Shown piece after piece: positions 25,865-33,115 of a DNA stretch of 47,218 nucleotides. Each line of letters opens with the position of its first letter. Within the stretch, counting starts at the first letter, position 1. A program made the position numbers and the translations under genes. The stretch covers positions 1 through 47,218 of the forward strand of contig NZ_JAMXDB010000012.1 of NCBI RefSeq assembly GCF_024718545.1, given 5' to 3'. Under the pieces are notes generated by a model. The model made no database searches, had not been told where the DNA came from, and was given only the letters and a program-made list of their open reading frames with translations. The DNA comes from Weissella fangxianensis. GTDB taxonomy: Bacteria > Bacillota > Bacilli > Lactobacillales > Lactobacillaceae.

Positions 25865-26434
25865 TTATTGATTAGTTACTAGTAATCTTTTAAAAGCACT
25901 GAACATAGCCATGATGATCAGGGTAGTCAGAATAAAGCTTGGTACCATGTATGAAACATTGTAGATTGTGGCGTAGGAAAATACTGATTGATGACCTGTT
26001 GCGCCAGCGCTAAAATAAATCATCGCCGAAATAATATGTACAATTAAGCGTAATAAGCTACCTAATAGAGTTCCTATGAAGATAAGGAATATTAGACGAC
26101 CGTTTTTCTCCTTAAATATTGCGGCTTGAATGGACTTTGAAAAAATTCCGGCGCTACCCACAAGCATGAATGCTAATGGATAATCTAAAAATGCTTGAAT
26201 GGGATTAATGATGTAAGCCCCCAGTAACAATTGAAGAAATCTGAAGATTAGGCCTGTGATTGAACCTGCTTTTAAACCATGTCTAAATGCGATAATAAAT
26301 ATCGGAAGCATCTGAAGAGATATACTTCCTCCTTGTCCCCAAGCTTTAAAAGAAAACAGGTCTAAAATAACGCACAAAACTGAAAATAATGCTATTTCCA
26401 CTAATAAGTGGGTGTTAAAATGTTGAGTCTTCAT
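25865..26434 (-). CDS. thiT: ECF transporter S component for thiamine
   Basis: Small membrane protein of 189 residues with six hydrophobic helices that captures thiamine and docks to the shared ECF energizing module (EcfA, EcfA', EcfT), encoded elsewhere. The signature GQGGSISLQMLPI near residue 34 matches the thiamine-binding loop and helix of ThiT; a C-terminal Tyr-rich helix near YNVSYMVPSFIL also fits. The TPP riboswitch 90 bp upstream independently supports thiamine or a thiamine precursor as substrate (HmpT is the alternative). It is a single-gene transcription unit. Confidence 0.92.
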   Translation of the reverse strand: MKTQHFNTHLLVEIALFSVLCVILDLFSFKAWGQGGSISLQMLPIFIIAFRHGLKAGSITGLIFRFLQLLLGAYIINPIQAFLDYPLAFMLVGSAGIFSKSIQAAIFKEKNGRLIFLIFIGTLLGSLLRLIVHIISAMIYFSAGATGHQSVFSYATIYNVSYMVPSFILTTLIIMAMFSAFKRLLVTNQ

Positions 26435-26468
26435 ATCTCATTACCTCTATAAAAATGTAAATTTTACA

Positions 26469-26527
26469 TAAAAAAACAACACCTAATAATTGACCACACA
26501 AAAATAGCCAATTATTAAGCATTGTTT
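26469..26527 (-). terminator. Riboswitch-controlled terminator
   Basis: On the minus strand, the stem with arms around 26511-26526 and 26475-26491 (AATAATTG with CAATTATT at its core) is followed by a run of seven T. It lies between the TPP aptamer and thiT and is the expression platform. Confidence 0.8.
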
Positions 26528-26600
26528 CCTACGCGAGGCTTACCTCACAGGTTCAGAGAGTTTGGAAATTACATCTCAGCTTTTATATAAAGCACCCCTA
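26525..26600 (-). ncRNA. TPP riboswitch aptamer
   Basis: On the minus strand the leader contains the THI-box landmarks GGGGTGC, GCTGAGATG, CTGAACCTG and CGCGTAGGAAA in the correct order and spacing. It is followed by a terminator hairpin, so bound thiamine pyrophosphate should switch thiT off by premature termination. Confidence 0.93.
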
Positions 26601-27060
26601 AATGTTTTGATATTGTTTCTTACGTACTAAAAATTATATCTTATAACTATTAAAAACTCAATTGATAGTAGTTACAAATCCTAAATATTATATTGCTAAA
26701 TTCTTATATTATATTGCCAATGACTATGGATTAAACCTAAACTTGAGCTATACAAAAGGTAATGACAAAGATCAATAATCTAAATTAATTAACAACAATA
26801 GAATAGCTAATCATATGTTCTGTATCTTTTCATTGGAATGCTAGGAAGTTAATCAGGGGAATTTTTATAGTGGCTACTTTTCAAAAATGTTTAACCCCTT
26901 TTTATTGTATTATTTTCTGATGATGCAGGTGGAAAAGGGCTCGCAGATAAGCTTAATAATTGATGGGACTGTAAATGGGGGACAATTGTTTGATCGACAA
27001 TTATTTTAGTTTAGATAGAAAGTATGAACACAAAAGCCTAGTTGTATGAACTTTATTCTT
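26601..27060. other. Gene-free stretch
   Basis: AT-rich spacer with a 12-bp direct repeat ATATTATATTGC near 26684 and 26707. Around 26910-26960 one frame reads FSDDAGGKGLADKLNN before a stop, which looks like the tail of a lost gene; nothing upstream of it is open. Confidence 0.4.
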
Positions 27061-27121
27061 AACTATACACAGTACTCTAAACGTTGATATAAAGGCGTTT
27101 AGAGACGTGTATAGTTTTTTT
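27061..27121 (+). terminator. Long two-part terminator hairpin
   Basis: Outer arms AACTATACAC (27061-27070) and GTGTATAGTT (27107-27116), inner arms CTCTAAACG (27075-27083) and CGTTTAGAG (27096-27104), then T7. There is no intact gene directly upstream, so it belongs to a lost gene or a small RNA. Confidence 0.8.
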
Positions 27122-27252
27122 ATTACATTGATTACAAAATAATGACAGACTGATTTTTAATCAAGTATATAGCTAGTCACCGGACTTAGTTCGGTTAATT
27201 TTTTGGTAAGAACTTCCATTATCGATATTAAAGAGTAAGGAGGTGAGAATTA

Positions 27253-27501
27253 ATGGATTATAAAGAAAAAGAAACATTGGGGCAAGCAGTTAAAGCTTGG
27301 CGTGAAGATCATCATTATCGCATGGGTGACGCAGCTAAAGTAGCAAAAATTCCCTATGCAAGTTTTCAACGTATTGAGTATGATCAGGGAAATCCGCGTA
27401 TTAAAAATTTAGCATTAATTGCACGAGCCCTTGATATGTCAACGGATGAAGTCATTGCCCGTTGGTTTAACGACGATGATGACAAACAAAAAGATCAATA
27501 A
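27253..27501 (+). CDS. Small XRE-family regulator
   Basis: An 82-residue single-domain helix-turn-helix protein of the Cro/C1 type: LGQAVKAWREDHHYRMGDAA then VAKIPYASFQRIEYDQGNPR, with an acidic, Asp-rich tail. AAGGAGGTG lies 8 bases before ATG 27253. It stands at the edge of the plasmid-like module and just upstream of the hairpin-rich non-coding stretch. It may control the module, copy number or the RNA; nothing shows which. Its 3' end forms part of a 25-bp inverted repeat. Confidence 0.85.
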   Translation: MDYKEKETLGQAVKAWREDHHYRMGDAAKVAKIPYASFQRIEYDQGNPRIKNLALIARALDMSTDEVIARWFNDDDDKQKDQ

Positions 27502-27558
27502 CTGAAGATAACATCTAACACAGTAAATGAACGATGTTATCAACAGCTATTGATCTTG
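27491..27558. repeat. 25-bp imperfect inverted repeat over the XRE stop codon
   Basis: AAGATCAATA (27491-27500) pairs with TATTGATCTT (27549-27558) and GATAACATC (27507-27515) with GATGTTATC (27533-27541); CTG/CAG pair between them. The 17-base loop has no T run after it, so it is not a standard terminator. Confidence 0.75.
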
Positions 27559-27595
27559 CACAATTTAATACATTACCCTCTGTTGCGATTAGTAC

Positions 27596-27678
27596 TGGCA
27601 TACTTTTTAAAACAGAAAGTAAGTCTATCATTTTCAAAAAAATGATGAAAATGAGCTGGTTTCAGTGTGCCATTTTTT
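27596..27678 (+). terminator. Terminator downstream of the XRE gene
   Basis: Outer stem TGGCATAC (27596-27603) with GTGTGCCA (27665-27672), an inner hairpin TCATTTTC/GAAAATGA (27628-27635, 27647-27654), then TTTTTT at 27673-27678. Confidence 0.75.
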
Positions 27679-27707
27679 AGCACCAAACCTGATGTAAATT
27701 CATTATA

Positions 27708-28337
27708 GCATAATATATTATGCCTTGTGAAGTCATGAATGAAGTGAATTCACAACTTAGGATTATAACTGGTGTTACAAGACGTTACTAAGAGCCGCAG
27801 AGGGGGTATAGTAGCGTTTTTTGACTATACCAAAATGTGGTTCTAAGCAGTTACATTATTATGCGACGTGGTAACTTGTATGAGCAACTAAGGGGTTCGC
27901 ATCGCCTACACGTCGTCAGAAAGGTGCCAGAGAACGTTGTAGCGAACGTTTAAAGTAATGTGGCGTAATTGATAGCCACTGGTGGTGACAACCAGACAAA
28001 CGCGTCAAAAGGTCAGGGTGGACGTACTGAAAATGGCGTCACACGGCAATCACAATGACTTCATGGTGCTTAGTTCATAATTCGACCGTATAACTCGAAA
28101 TGATGTTGTGATGGTAGCTGGGCAGTGCTGGCTTTAAACGTGTGCCAATTCTTGTAATTGGACGACAAAACAGTGATTTTGATCACTCTGATCGCAGTTA
28201 GTGTTTTGTTGGAATAGCTCGCTCAAGGGCGAACTCTCCTAACTAACGCTACGCGTTGTTGATGAGTTGTTAAGCATCAGTCTAATTAATGATTAACTAC
28301 ATGAAGTATGTCGTTTTGTTGTCCAGCAAGTCGGACA
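27708..28337 (+). ncRNA. Candidate large structured non-coding RNA
   Basis: About 630 bases without an open frame, visibly less AT-biased than the surrounding spacers and packed with hairpins. Examples: GGTATAGT/ACTATACC (27805-27831), GCGACGTG/CACGTCGT (27863-27916), AACGTT/AACGTT (27933-27950), GTGGC/GCCAC (27960-27979), CTGGT/ACCAG (27979-27995), ATCACAA/TTGTGAT (28049-28112) enclosing TTCGA/TCGAA, ACAAAAC/GTTTTGT (28165-28209) enclosing AGTGAT/ATCACT, AACGC/GCGTT (28245-28257) and TGTCC/GGACA (28320-28337). ACAA-gac-GTTAC (27777-27788) with GTAACTTGT (27871-27879) would form a pseudoknot with the GACGTG stem. Size, complexity and plasmid/phage-type context recall the GOLLD and ROOL RNAs of Lactobacillales, but I cannot confirm identity. 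It ends just before the ribosome binding site of the gene at 28353. Strand is assumed from gene direction. Confidence 0.6.
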
Positions 28338-28352
28338 GAACGGAGAAAGAAT

Positions 28353-28634
28353 ATGTTAGAAATTGATAAATTAAAAACGATTGAACGCATGGAGCATCAA
28401 CCAACGGCGTATGTGTATGTTGCTTTCGATAAGACCTTTTCAACTATTAGAGCTTATGCCAATAAGCAAGCCGATTTACATAAGCAAGTCTTGGCAATGC
28501 AAGCACAAAAGGCAGAGATTTTTTGGTTAGGACGATTGTCTAAAGCAGCCTGGGATGATGTGATGCAGCATTGGCAAAAGGGGGTTAGATTGCAGGATTG
28601 TATTGTGTTAGAAACAGTGCGTGGGTGGAGGTGA
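28353..28634 (+). CDS. Hypothetical plasmid protein
   Basis: A 93-residue soluble protein of unknown function, starting MLEIDKLKTIERMEHQPTAY, with no membrane segment or known motif. ATG 28353 is preceded by CGGAGAAAG; an in-frame extension upstream lies inside the hairpin region and is not credible. It is the first of five closely packed small genes (28353-30698) typical of lactobacillar mobilizable plasmids. Its end overlaps the ribosome binding site of the next gene. Confidence 0.75.
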   Translation: MLEIDKLKTIERMEHQPTAYVYVAFDKTFSTIRAYANKQADLHKQVLAMQAQKAEIFWLGRLSKAAWDDVMQHWQKGVRLQDCIVLETVRGWR

Positions 28635-28639
28635 ATGAA

Positions 28640-28867
28640 ATGAATTACCAGTACATTGCAGTAGATTGGCAACGACGTCATATCTTATTAAGTGCCGAGT
28701 CAATGGCCAGTTTGAATCGGCTAATCTTATCTGAAAAAGGGCAAGCATTAATTCACCAACAAGCTGTTTGGATATACCGGATTGAGGCAGAAGTATTTGG
28801 CAAAGTAGTACAAGAAATTGATCGAACTGGGGTCGCTTTTAGTCAATTAGTACGACCTGATCATTAG
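28640..28867 (+). CDS. Hypothetical plasmid protein
   Basis: A 75-residue protein, MNYQYIAVDWQRRHILLSAE onward, not recognised. ATG 28640 is preceded by GGAGGTG at 28627-28633, inside the end of the previous gene, indicating translational coupling. An upstream in-frame start at 28598 would overlap the previous gene and lacks a good ribosome binding site. No motif suggests a function. Confidence 0.75.
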   Translation: MNYQYIAVDWQRRHILLSAESMASLNRLILSEKGQALIHQQAVWIYRIEAEVFGKVVQEIDRTGVAFSQLVRPDH

Positions 28868-28887
28868 GTAATTGTGGGAGGTAGGTT

Positions 28888-29214
28888 ATGTGGGAGCAAT
28901 TGGATTTATTTGACCAGCAGTTAGGTGTTGCAGAACAAAAAACAATCTATTTCGCCAGACCATTAACCGGTACTGGTTTGAGTAGTGTGGGACAATTTGT
29001 CAGCGCAGTTAATGAAAGTGAGATACTAAATGGGCAGATAGTGACTACAATAGATAAGCAACTATTTGCGATTGAAAAACCCGTTGCTAGTACGCAAGTG
29101 ATTCCAGAAAAAGACATCATTCAAGTTATTAAAACGCAGCAAAATCTAGAACAGTTTTTAAGTGATAAGTTACAAGCTAGTTACCCAATTATTCGGATAT
29201 TATTTGATGAATAA
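28888..29214 (+). CDS. Hypothetical plasmid protein
   Basis: A 108-residue soluble protein beginning MWEQLDLFDQQLG, with GGGAGG upstream of ATG 28888. No recognised domain. It sits 20 bp after the previous gene and 23 bp before an SSB-like gene, so it is part of the same plasmid maintenance or transfer operon. Confidence 0.75.
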   Translation: MWEQLDLFDQQLGVAEQKTIYFARPLTGTGLSSVGQFVSAVNESEILNGQIVTTIDKQLFAIEKPVASTQVIPEKDIIQVIKTQQNLEQFLSDKLQASYPIIRILFDE

Positions 29215-29237
29215 GGGATTAAGAGGAGGAAAGAATT

Positions 29238-29669
29238 ATGCAAACAAATATTCATGTGGGACTTCTGTTAAAAACATTTGATATGCAAATGGTAGGTGAG
29301 CAAAAAGACATTAAAATGGTGCGTTTAGGTTTGGCAGTCAAACGGTATTTGAGCCAGAAATCCCAAACTGATTTCATTTATTATGTGGCGTTTGGTAAGA
29401 CGGCGGATATGTTATATCAGTATGCCAATAAGCAAGGGCTACCACTCGAAGTTCACTTTAATATTCAAAGTAATCACTATGAAACGACCGATGGTCAGCG
29501 TAAGTATCAAACCACTAATGTGATCACATCATTCATGCCTTGGTCAACTAATAATCAAAACAAATCTGGTGTAACGGATGATGAACTAGCAGCTGCAAAT
29601 GATGAAACAGAGGCAGATATTTTACAAGGATTAGCCGGCCTAGTTGCAGATGATTTAGAAATAAGATAG
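29238..29669 (+). CDS. Single-stranded DNA-binding protein-like (plasmid type)
   Basis: A 143-residue protein with an OB-fold pattern: strand-rich VRLGLAVKRYLSQKSQTDF then YYVAFGKTADMLYQYANKQG and a strand KYQTTNVITSFMPW, as in SSB proteins, followed by an acidic C-terminus (DDELAAANDETEADILQG). It is divergent from chromosomal SSB and lacks the DDDLPF-like tip. GAGGAGG precedes ATG 29238. In the mobilization context it may coat the transferred strand. Confidence 0.65.
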   Translation: MQTNIHVGLLLKTFDMQMVGEQKDIKMVRLGLAVKRYLSQKSQTDFIYYVAFGKTADMLYQYANKQGLPLEVHFNIQSNHYETTDGQRKYQTTNVITSFMPWSTNNQNKSGVTDDELAAANDETEADILQGLAGLVADDLEIR

Positions 29670-29678
29670 GAGGCTTTC

Positions 29679-30698
29679 ATGCAGCATGTCAAAGTTAAAT
29701 ATAGTGAAAAACCGCATCTAAAAGAAGGTGCTGGTTGGTTCAGTCGTTTGTGGTATCGCAAACGTATTAAGCATGATAATCGGCAATATAATCACTACGA
29801 TCAGCAACGCAGAACCGTCACGTTACGTTTCCTAAGTTTACTCGGAATAGCTGCGGCTATTTTGATTTATTCTATGGTAATGCCACGGCCGTCAGGTACC
29901 GTTTCAACCAAATTAAATCAAGAGATGGCGTTTGGTAATCAAGGCACTAATGTTGCCTTAACGAAGAAAATTTTTAATGATGAAACGAGACTATTAGAAT
30001 TACATTTTAAGTTCACCGGAAACGTTGATGATTCGATTACCACAGGCATTAATATGAAACGGTTTAAGTTGTCATTTGCTGGTGATCGGTATATTCAAAA
30101 CGGGCAATCCGAGTATCATATTGTAGCAACTTCACCTAATACGATGGTCGTCCAATTTGAGAAATTAAAGACTAATTTTCAAGACGTACGTGTTAGTTTT
30201 GCAGACAAAACAATTGATACAGAAAGTGTCAAAACGGCCGCTAATGATGACAAAAGTACCACCAATAAACAAGCCAAAACAAGCGATCAATTAGCGACAA
30301 TTATCATAAACAATGATGATAAATTGCCCACTAATCAACAGCGTAAAGTATTAAGCAAAAAGCAGTTAGTTGTGGCCCAAACAAGAACAAATATTCAAGA
30401 ACATGAACACAATATTAAAGAGAATCGTGCTGCGATTAAAGAGTGGCAAGCGGCCATTAAAGAACAAACGGAAAACGTGCGGGCAACGCGTCAACAAATG
30501 CAAGATATGACTGATAAAGAACGGTCACAAGCTAACGAAACAATTGAGTCTTATGAATCAAAAATGACCGATCTCAAGAAAAATATTAGTGATGCCAAGA
30601 CTGATATTCAGAGTGAAAAAGACAAAATTAAACACTTAGAAAAACAAAAAACCAAGCAACAAAATGGGCGACTAAATGTCCCTAAATTAGCGCAATAA
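29679..30698 (+). CDS. Membrane-anchored coiled-coil protein of the mobilization module
   Basis: A 339-residue protein with a basic N-terminus (residues 1-48), one membrane helix near 49-67 (FLSLLGIAAAILIYSMVM), an extracytoplasmic beta-rich region to about 190, then a long charged coiled coil from about 225 to 330 rich in Lys, Glu and Gln. Not recognised as a named family. It begins 9 bp after the SSB-like gene (ATAGGAGG upstream) and precedes the candidate oriT. A structural or surface role in conjugation, or holding the plasmid at the membrane, is inference. Confidence 0.7.
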   Translation: MQHVKVKYSEKPHLKEGAGWFSRLWYRKRIKHDNRQYNHYDQQRRTVTLRFLSLLGIAAAILIYSMVMPRPSGTVSTKLNQEMAFGNQGTNVALTKKIFNDETRLLELHFKFTGNVDDSITTGINMKRFKLSFAGDRYIQNGQSEYHIVATSPNTMVVQFEKLKTNFQDVRVSFADKTIDTESVKTAANDDKSTTNKQAKTSDQLATIIINNDDKLPTNQQRKVLSKKQLVVAQTRTNIQEHEHNIKENRAAIKEWQAAIKEQTENVRATRQQMQDMTDKERSQANETIESYESKMTDLKKNISDAKTDIQSEKDKIKHLEKQKTKQQNGRLNVPKLAQ

Positions 30699-30756
30699 TT
30701 TTTGCGGAATTGCTGCAAAAAAACAGTAATTGCGCAATATTTTTAACCAAATACGT

Positions 30757-30825
30757 GGGCTGTCCAAGGGGTGTCTGGTGGTATGTCCAAGGGCTGTCCA
30801 GTGGGCTGTCCAAGGGCTGTCTTTA
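30757..30825 (+). repeat. Three tandem 23-bp repeats, six TGTC half-units
   Basis: Three units at 30757-30779, 30780-30802 and 30803-30825. Each contains two TGTC cores, mostly GGGCTGTCCAA, at 30761, 30772, 30784, 30795, 30807 and 30818, so spacing alternates 11, 12, 11, 12, 11. About one helical turn per core implies protein binding on one DNA face. They lie 160 bp upstream of the first mobilization gene. Confidence 0.85.
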
Positions 30826-30984
30826 GAAAAATGGTAGTATCACCAAGAATGCCCGCACAGCGGGGTTATATCACAGCGTGGTATCATTCCCCCTTAACCT
30901 GTTATTTATTATTGATGTATTTGAACTTTAATTTGGGTGCAATAAAGAATTTGAATTTTGACTTAACGATGGAGGTTTAATTTA
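30826..30984 (+). other. Candidate oriT region
   Basis: Between the 23-bp repeats and the mobilization genes. It contains the compact hairpin CCCGC-ACA-GCGGG (30852-30864) and short repeats CACAGCG. Iterated repeats plus a hairpin just upstream of a relaxase operon is the usual oriT layout. No known nic consensus could be recognised, so the nick site is not placed. Confidence 0.45.
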
Positions 30985-31293
30985 ATGGCAAATCAATTTA
31001 TAATGCGCAACTTATCTGACCATACTTTAAAGATTATTGATGCAGAAGCTGCACGAAATAATATCTCACGAAATGCTTTATTACAAATTGTGATTGAGAA
31101 CTTTGCGAATAATTTAGAACAAGCCAATGCAAATGAAATTTTGTTGGAACCTTTGCAAGATGTTACTAAACAATTGAATACATTAACGCATGCAACAACC
31201 GAATCACAAGCAGCTATTTCCCATGATTTAACCGCACTAACCAACAGCATTCGACAACTCATTAAGTACATGTACGACGATACATTTGAATAA
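30985..31293 (+). CDS. Ribbon-helix-helix-like mobilization accessory protein
   Basis: A 102-residue protein whose N-terminus, FIMRNLSDHTLKIIDAEAAR then NNISRNALLQIVIENF, fits a MetJ/Arc-type ribbon-helix-helix DNA-binding domain. The C-terminal half is a helical, heptad-like stretch. ATGGAGGTT lies upstream of ATG 30985. Small RHH proteins of this kind (MobC-like) bind oriT and assist the relaxase; the adjacent repeats are the natural target. Family assignment is by pattern only. Confidence 0.6.
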   Translation: MANQFIMRNLSDHTLKIIDAEAARNNISRNALLQIVIENFANNLEQANANEILLEPLQDVTKQLNTLTHATTESQAAISHDLTALTNSIRQLIKYMYDDTFE

Positions 31294-31306
31294 AAGGAGA
31301 AACAAA

Positions 31307-32092
31307 ATGTATGGTTACCAACGACGATGGTTGCGTCGATTAATGGTGATAGTAATGACAGTGATAGCAGTCTTAATTTTTGTTAAACGAGATGCTATTT
31401 TAGATCATCTTTTTAATCAATTTAGTCAGTCAACAGCTGCACCTAAGACACCACAAAAAGAGGACCCACAGAAAAAATTAGCCGCACAAGATTTTACAAA
31501 TCAACAAGTGATTGCAGTTAATGATAATCAACCTAACTTTACAACAAATGATTTAAAAACGACTGCAGGATCCTGGCAAAAATTATCTCATCGTGATTGG
31601 TTAGGACGACCTAGACAAGCCAATGCTTTGTTGAACAAAAAGCAAATGCCAACCATAGAACACAAAGCATTAACGGTGATAACACCGGGGTATCATGTCT
31701 ATCAATTTAAGCAAAATAATCAACAAGTTTATTTATACAATCGGGCACATTTAATTGGGTATCAGCTGACTGGCTTGAATAATGATGCACGCAATTTAGT
31801 AACAGGTACGCGTGCCATGAATGCCATCCATGAACAAGATAATCAAGTTTCGATGGAAACTTATGAGAATCAAATTGCAACTTATTTAAGGCAATCATCA
31901 AAGCATTATGTTCGTTATCAAGTGACGCCATTATATCGAAACGTCGAACGCGTACCACGGGGTATTGAACTGGCTGGCCAATCAATTGGTGATGATGTGA
32001 TTAAGTTCCATGTTTATATTTTTAACAGTCAACCAGGTTGGCAAATTAATTATTATACAGGCACAGCTTTACAACAAAGTAAGGAGAAATAA
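31307..32092 (+). CDS. DNA/RNA non-specific endonuclease, membrane anchored
   Basis: A 261-residue protein with an N-terminal membrane anchor (residues about 8-28) and a beta-beta-alpha-metal nuclease domain of the EndA/NucA family. The catalytic block is YNRAHLIGYQLTGLNNDARN: His as general base in RAH and Asn as metal ligand, varying from the usual DRGH. I chose ATG 31307, preceded by AAGGAG at 31293-31299. It lies between the oriT-proximal gene and the relaxase gene, so it travels with the mobilization module. Possible roles are wall-side DNA processing or killing of competing DNA; neither is shown. Confidence 0.85.
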   Translation: MYGYQRRWLRRLMVIVMTVIAVLIFVKRDAILDHLFNQFSQSTAAPKTPQKEDPQKKLAAQDFTNQQVIAVNDNQPNFTTNDLKTTAGSWQKLSHRDWLGRPRQANALLNKKQMPTIEHKALTVITPGYHVYQFKQNNQQVYLYNRAHLIGYQLTGLNNDARNLVTGTRAMNAIHEQDNQVSMETYENQIATYLRQSSKHYVRYQVTPLYRNVERVPRGIELAGQSIGDDVIKFHVYIFNSQPGWQINYYTGTALQQSKEK

Positions 32093-32094
32093 TC

Positions 32095-32775
32095 ATGCAA
32101 ACATTAAGTGAATTTCGTCAAAAATTGCAGCGGGAAAATCAGAATCGTATCAAGTATTTACGAGCAAAATTTAAAAATTATGCCGATGAGGATTTGGATG
32201 AAAAAGTTTCCGATGAACTAAGAGGGTTGATCAACGTCACCGAAATTTTGAATCATGAACCAACCGAAGAAAATAGCCGTCGTCGACAAGTCGCTGTTAA
32301 AACTAGTCAACAAGAAGCCTGGTACCGTGATGCATTAAAAGATTGGTTAGGTCAGCATCCTGAAGTCGGGGTTAGTGGCGATAATAATGGTGGGATGTAT
32401 CGCTTTGCCTTAACTTTTTTCGTTAATCAAGTGGTTTTAAATCCCAAAAACAATAGTCTGTCATATGCTGATTTATTAAAAGGCATGGATGAAATCAATG
32501 ACCCAGATCCAATGTTAAATCAAATCAATTTACAGATGAACGATTTAAAAGAAATGACCTCATTTATTGCAGCCATGGATTACTTAGAAAATATGCAAGT
32601 CTTTGGTCCAACGCGACAAATTGATGAAATAATTCAAACGGATATTCGTTCAGAAATTGATGAGAGTAGTCAGTATGCCAAAGACTATGATGCCTACCAG
32701 AAGCGTCGTAAAAATGATCTCGCAAACAAACGTCAGCGCCGTCGCGGTGAAGGAATGGAGTTTAAACATGACTAA
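32095..32775 (+). CDS. Hypothetical protein of the mobilization operon
   Basis: A 226-residue soluble, helix-rich, highly charged protein starting MQTLSEFRQKLQRENQNRIK and ending in a very basic stretch (KRRKNDLANKRQRRRGEG). It starts 3 bp after the nuclease gene, and its end overlaps the next gene by 8 bp. No family recognised. The basic tail suggests nucleic-acid contact; an accessory role at oriT is inference. Confidence 0.75.
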   Translation: MQTLSEFRQKLQRENQNRIKYLRAKFKNYADEDLDEKVSDELRGLINVTEILNHEPTEENSRRRQVAVKTSQQEAWYRDALKDWLGQHPEVGVSGDNNGGMYRFALTFFVNQVVLNPKNNSLSYADLLKGMDEINDPDPMLNQINLQMNDLKEMTSFIAAMDYLENMQVFGPTRQIDEIIQTDIRSEIDESSQYAKDYDAYQKRRKNDLANKRQRRRGEGMEFKHD

Positions 32776-33115
32776 TCAAAATTTTGATTTACAAGCAGCC
32801 TTAGAAAAATTACATGAAGAAGATTGGTTGCACCCGGGTCAAGCTGCCTTTCAAGATAAGATGATGGTTCAAGAAGTTGAAACGGAGAAGAAGTATCGGC
32901 AAAAAAATTATTGGCTTGCGCAATTTTCTCATTTATTAATGAACCAGTATCAACAAAGTAGTCACACGTGTGCCAGAATTTTGCATCAAACAAGTCATAA
33001 AAGTATTACGCGAGCTGTTGTCCGTTACCCGGAATCAGATTTTGCCACTTTAACTGATGTTCAGGAAAGTTTAGCAGCTTATGCACAACAACAAGGGGTG
33101 AAAACAGATGGTTAA
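32768..33115 (+). CDS. Hypothetical protein of the mobilization operon
   Basis: A 115-residue protein, MTNQNFDLQAALEKLHEEDW onward, helix-rich, with no recognised domain. ATG 32768 overlaps the previous stop, and its own stop overlaps the relaxase start at 33108, so all three are translationally coupled. A longer in-frame extension from 32657 lies wholly within the previous gene and is rejected. Confidence 0.7.
   Translation: MTNQNFDLQAALEKLHEEDWLHPGQAAFQDKMMVQEVETEKKYRQKNYWLAQFSHLLMNQYQQSSHTCARILHQTSHKSITRAVVRYPESDFATLTDVQESLAAYAQQQGVKTDG

Noticed and set aside
28308..28352. N-terminal extension of the 28353 gene through the hairpin region
   Set aside because: It has no ribosome binding site, and the TGTCC/GGACA hairpin covers it; ATG 28353 has CGGAGAAAG upstream.
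30757..30825. CRISPR array
   Set aside because: Units are contiguous with no unique spacers and there are no cas genes; it is an iteron-like tandem repeat.
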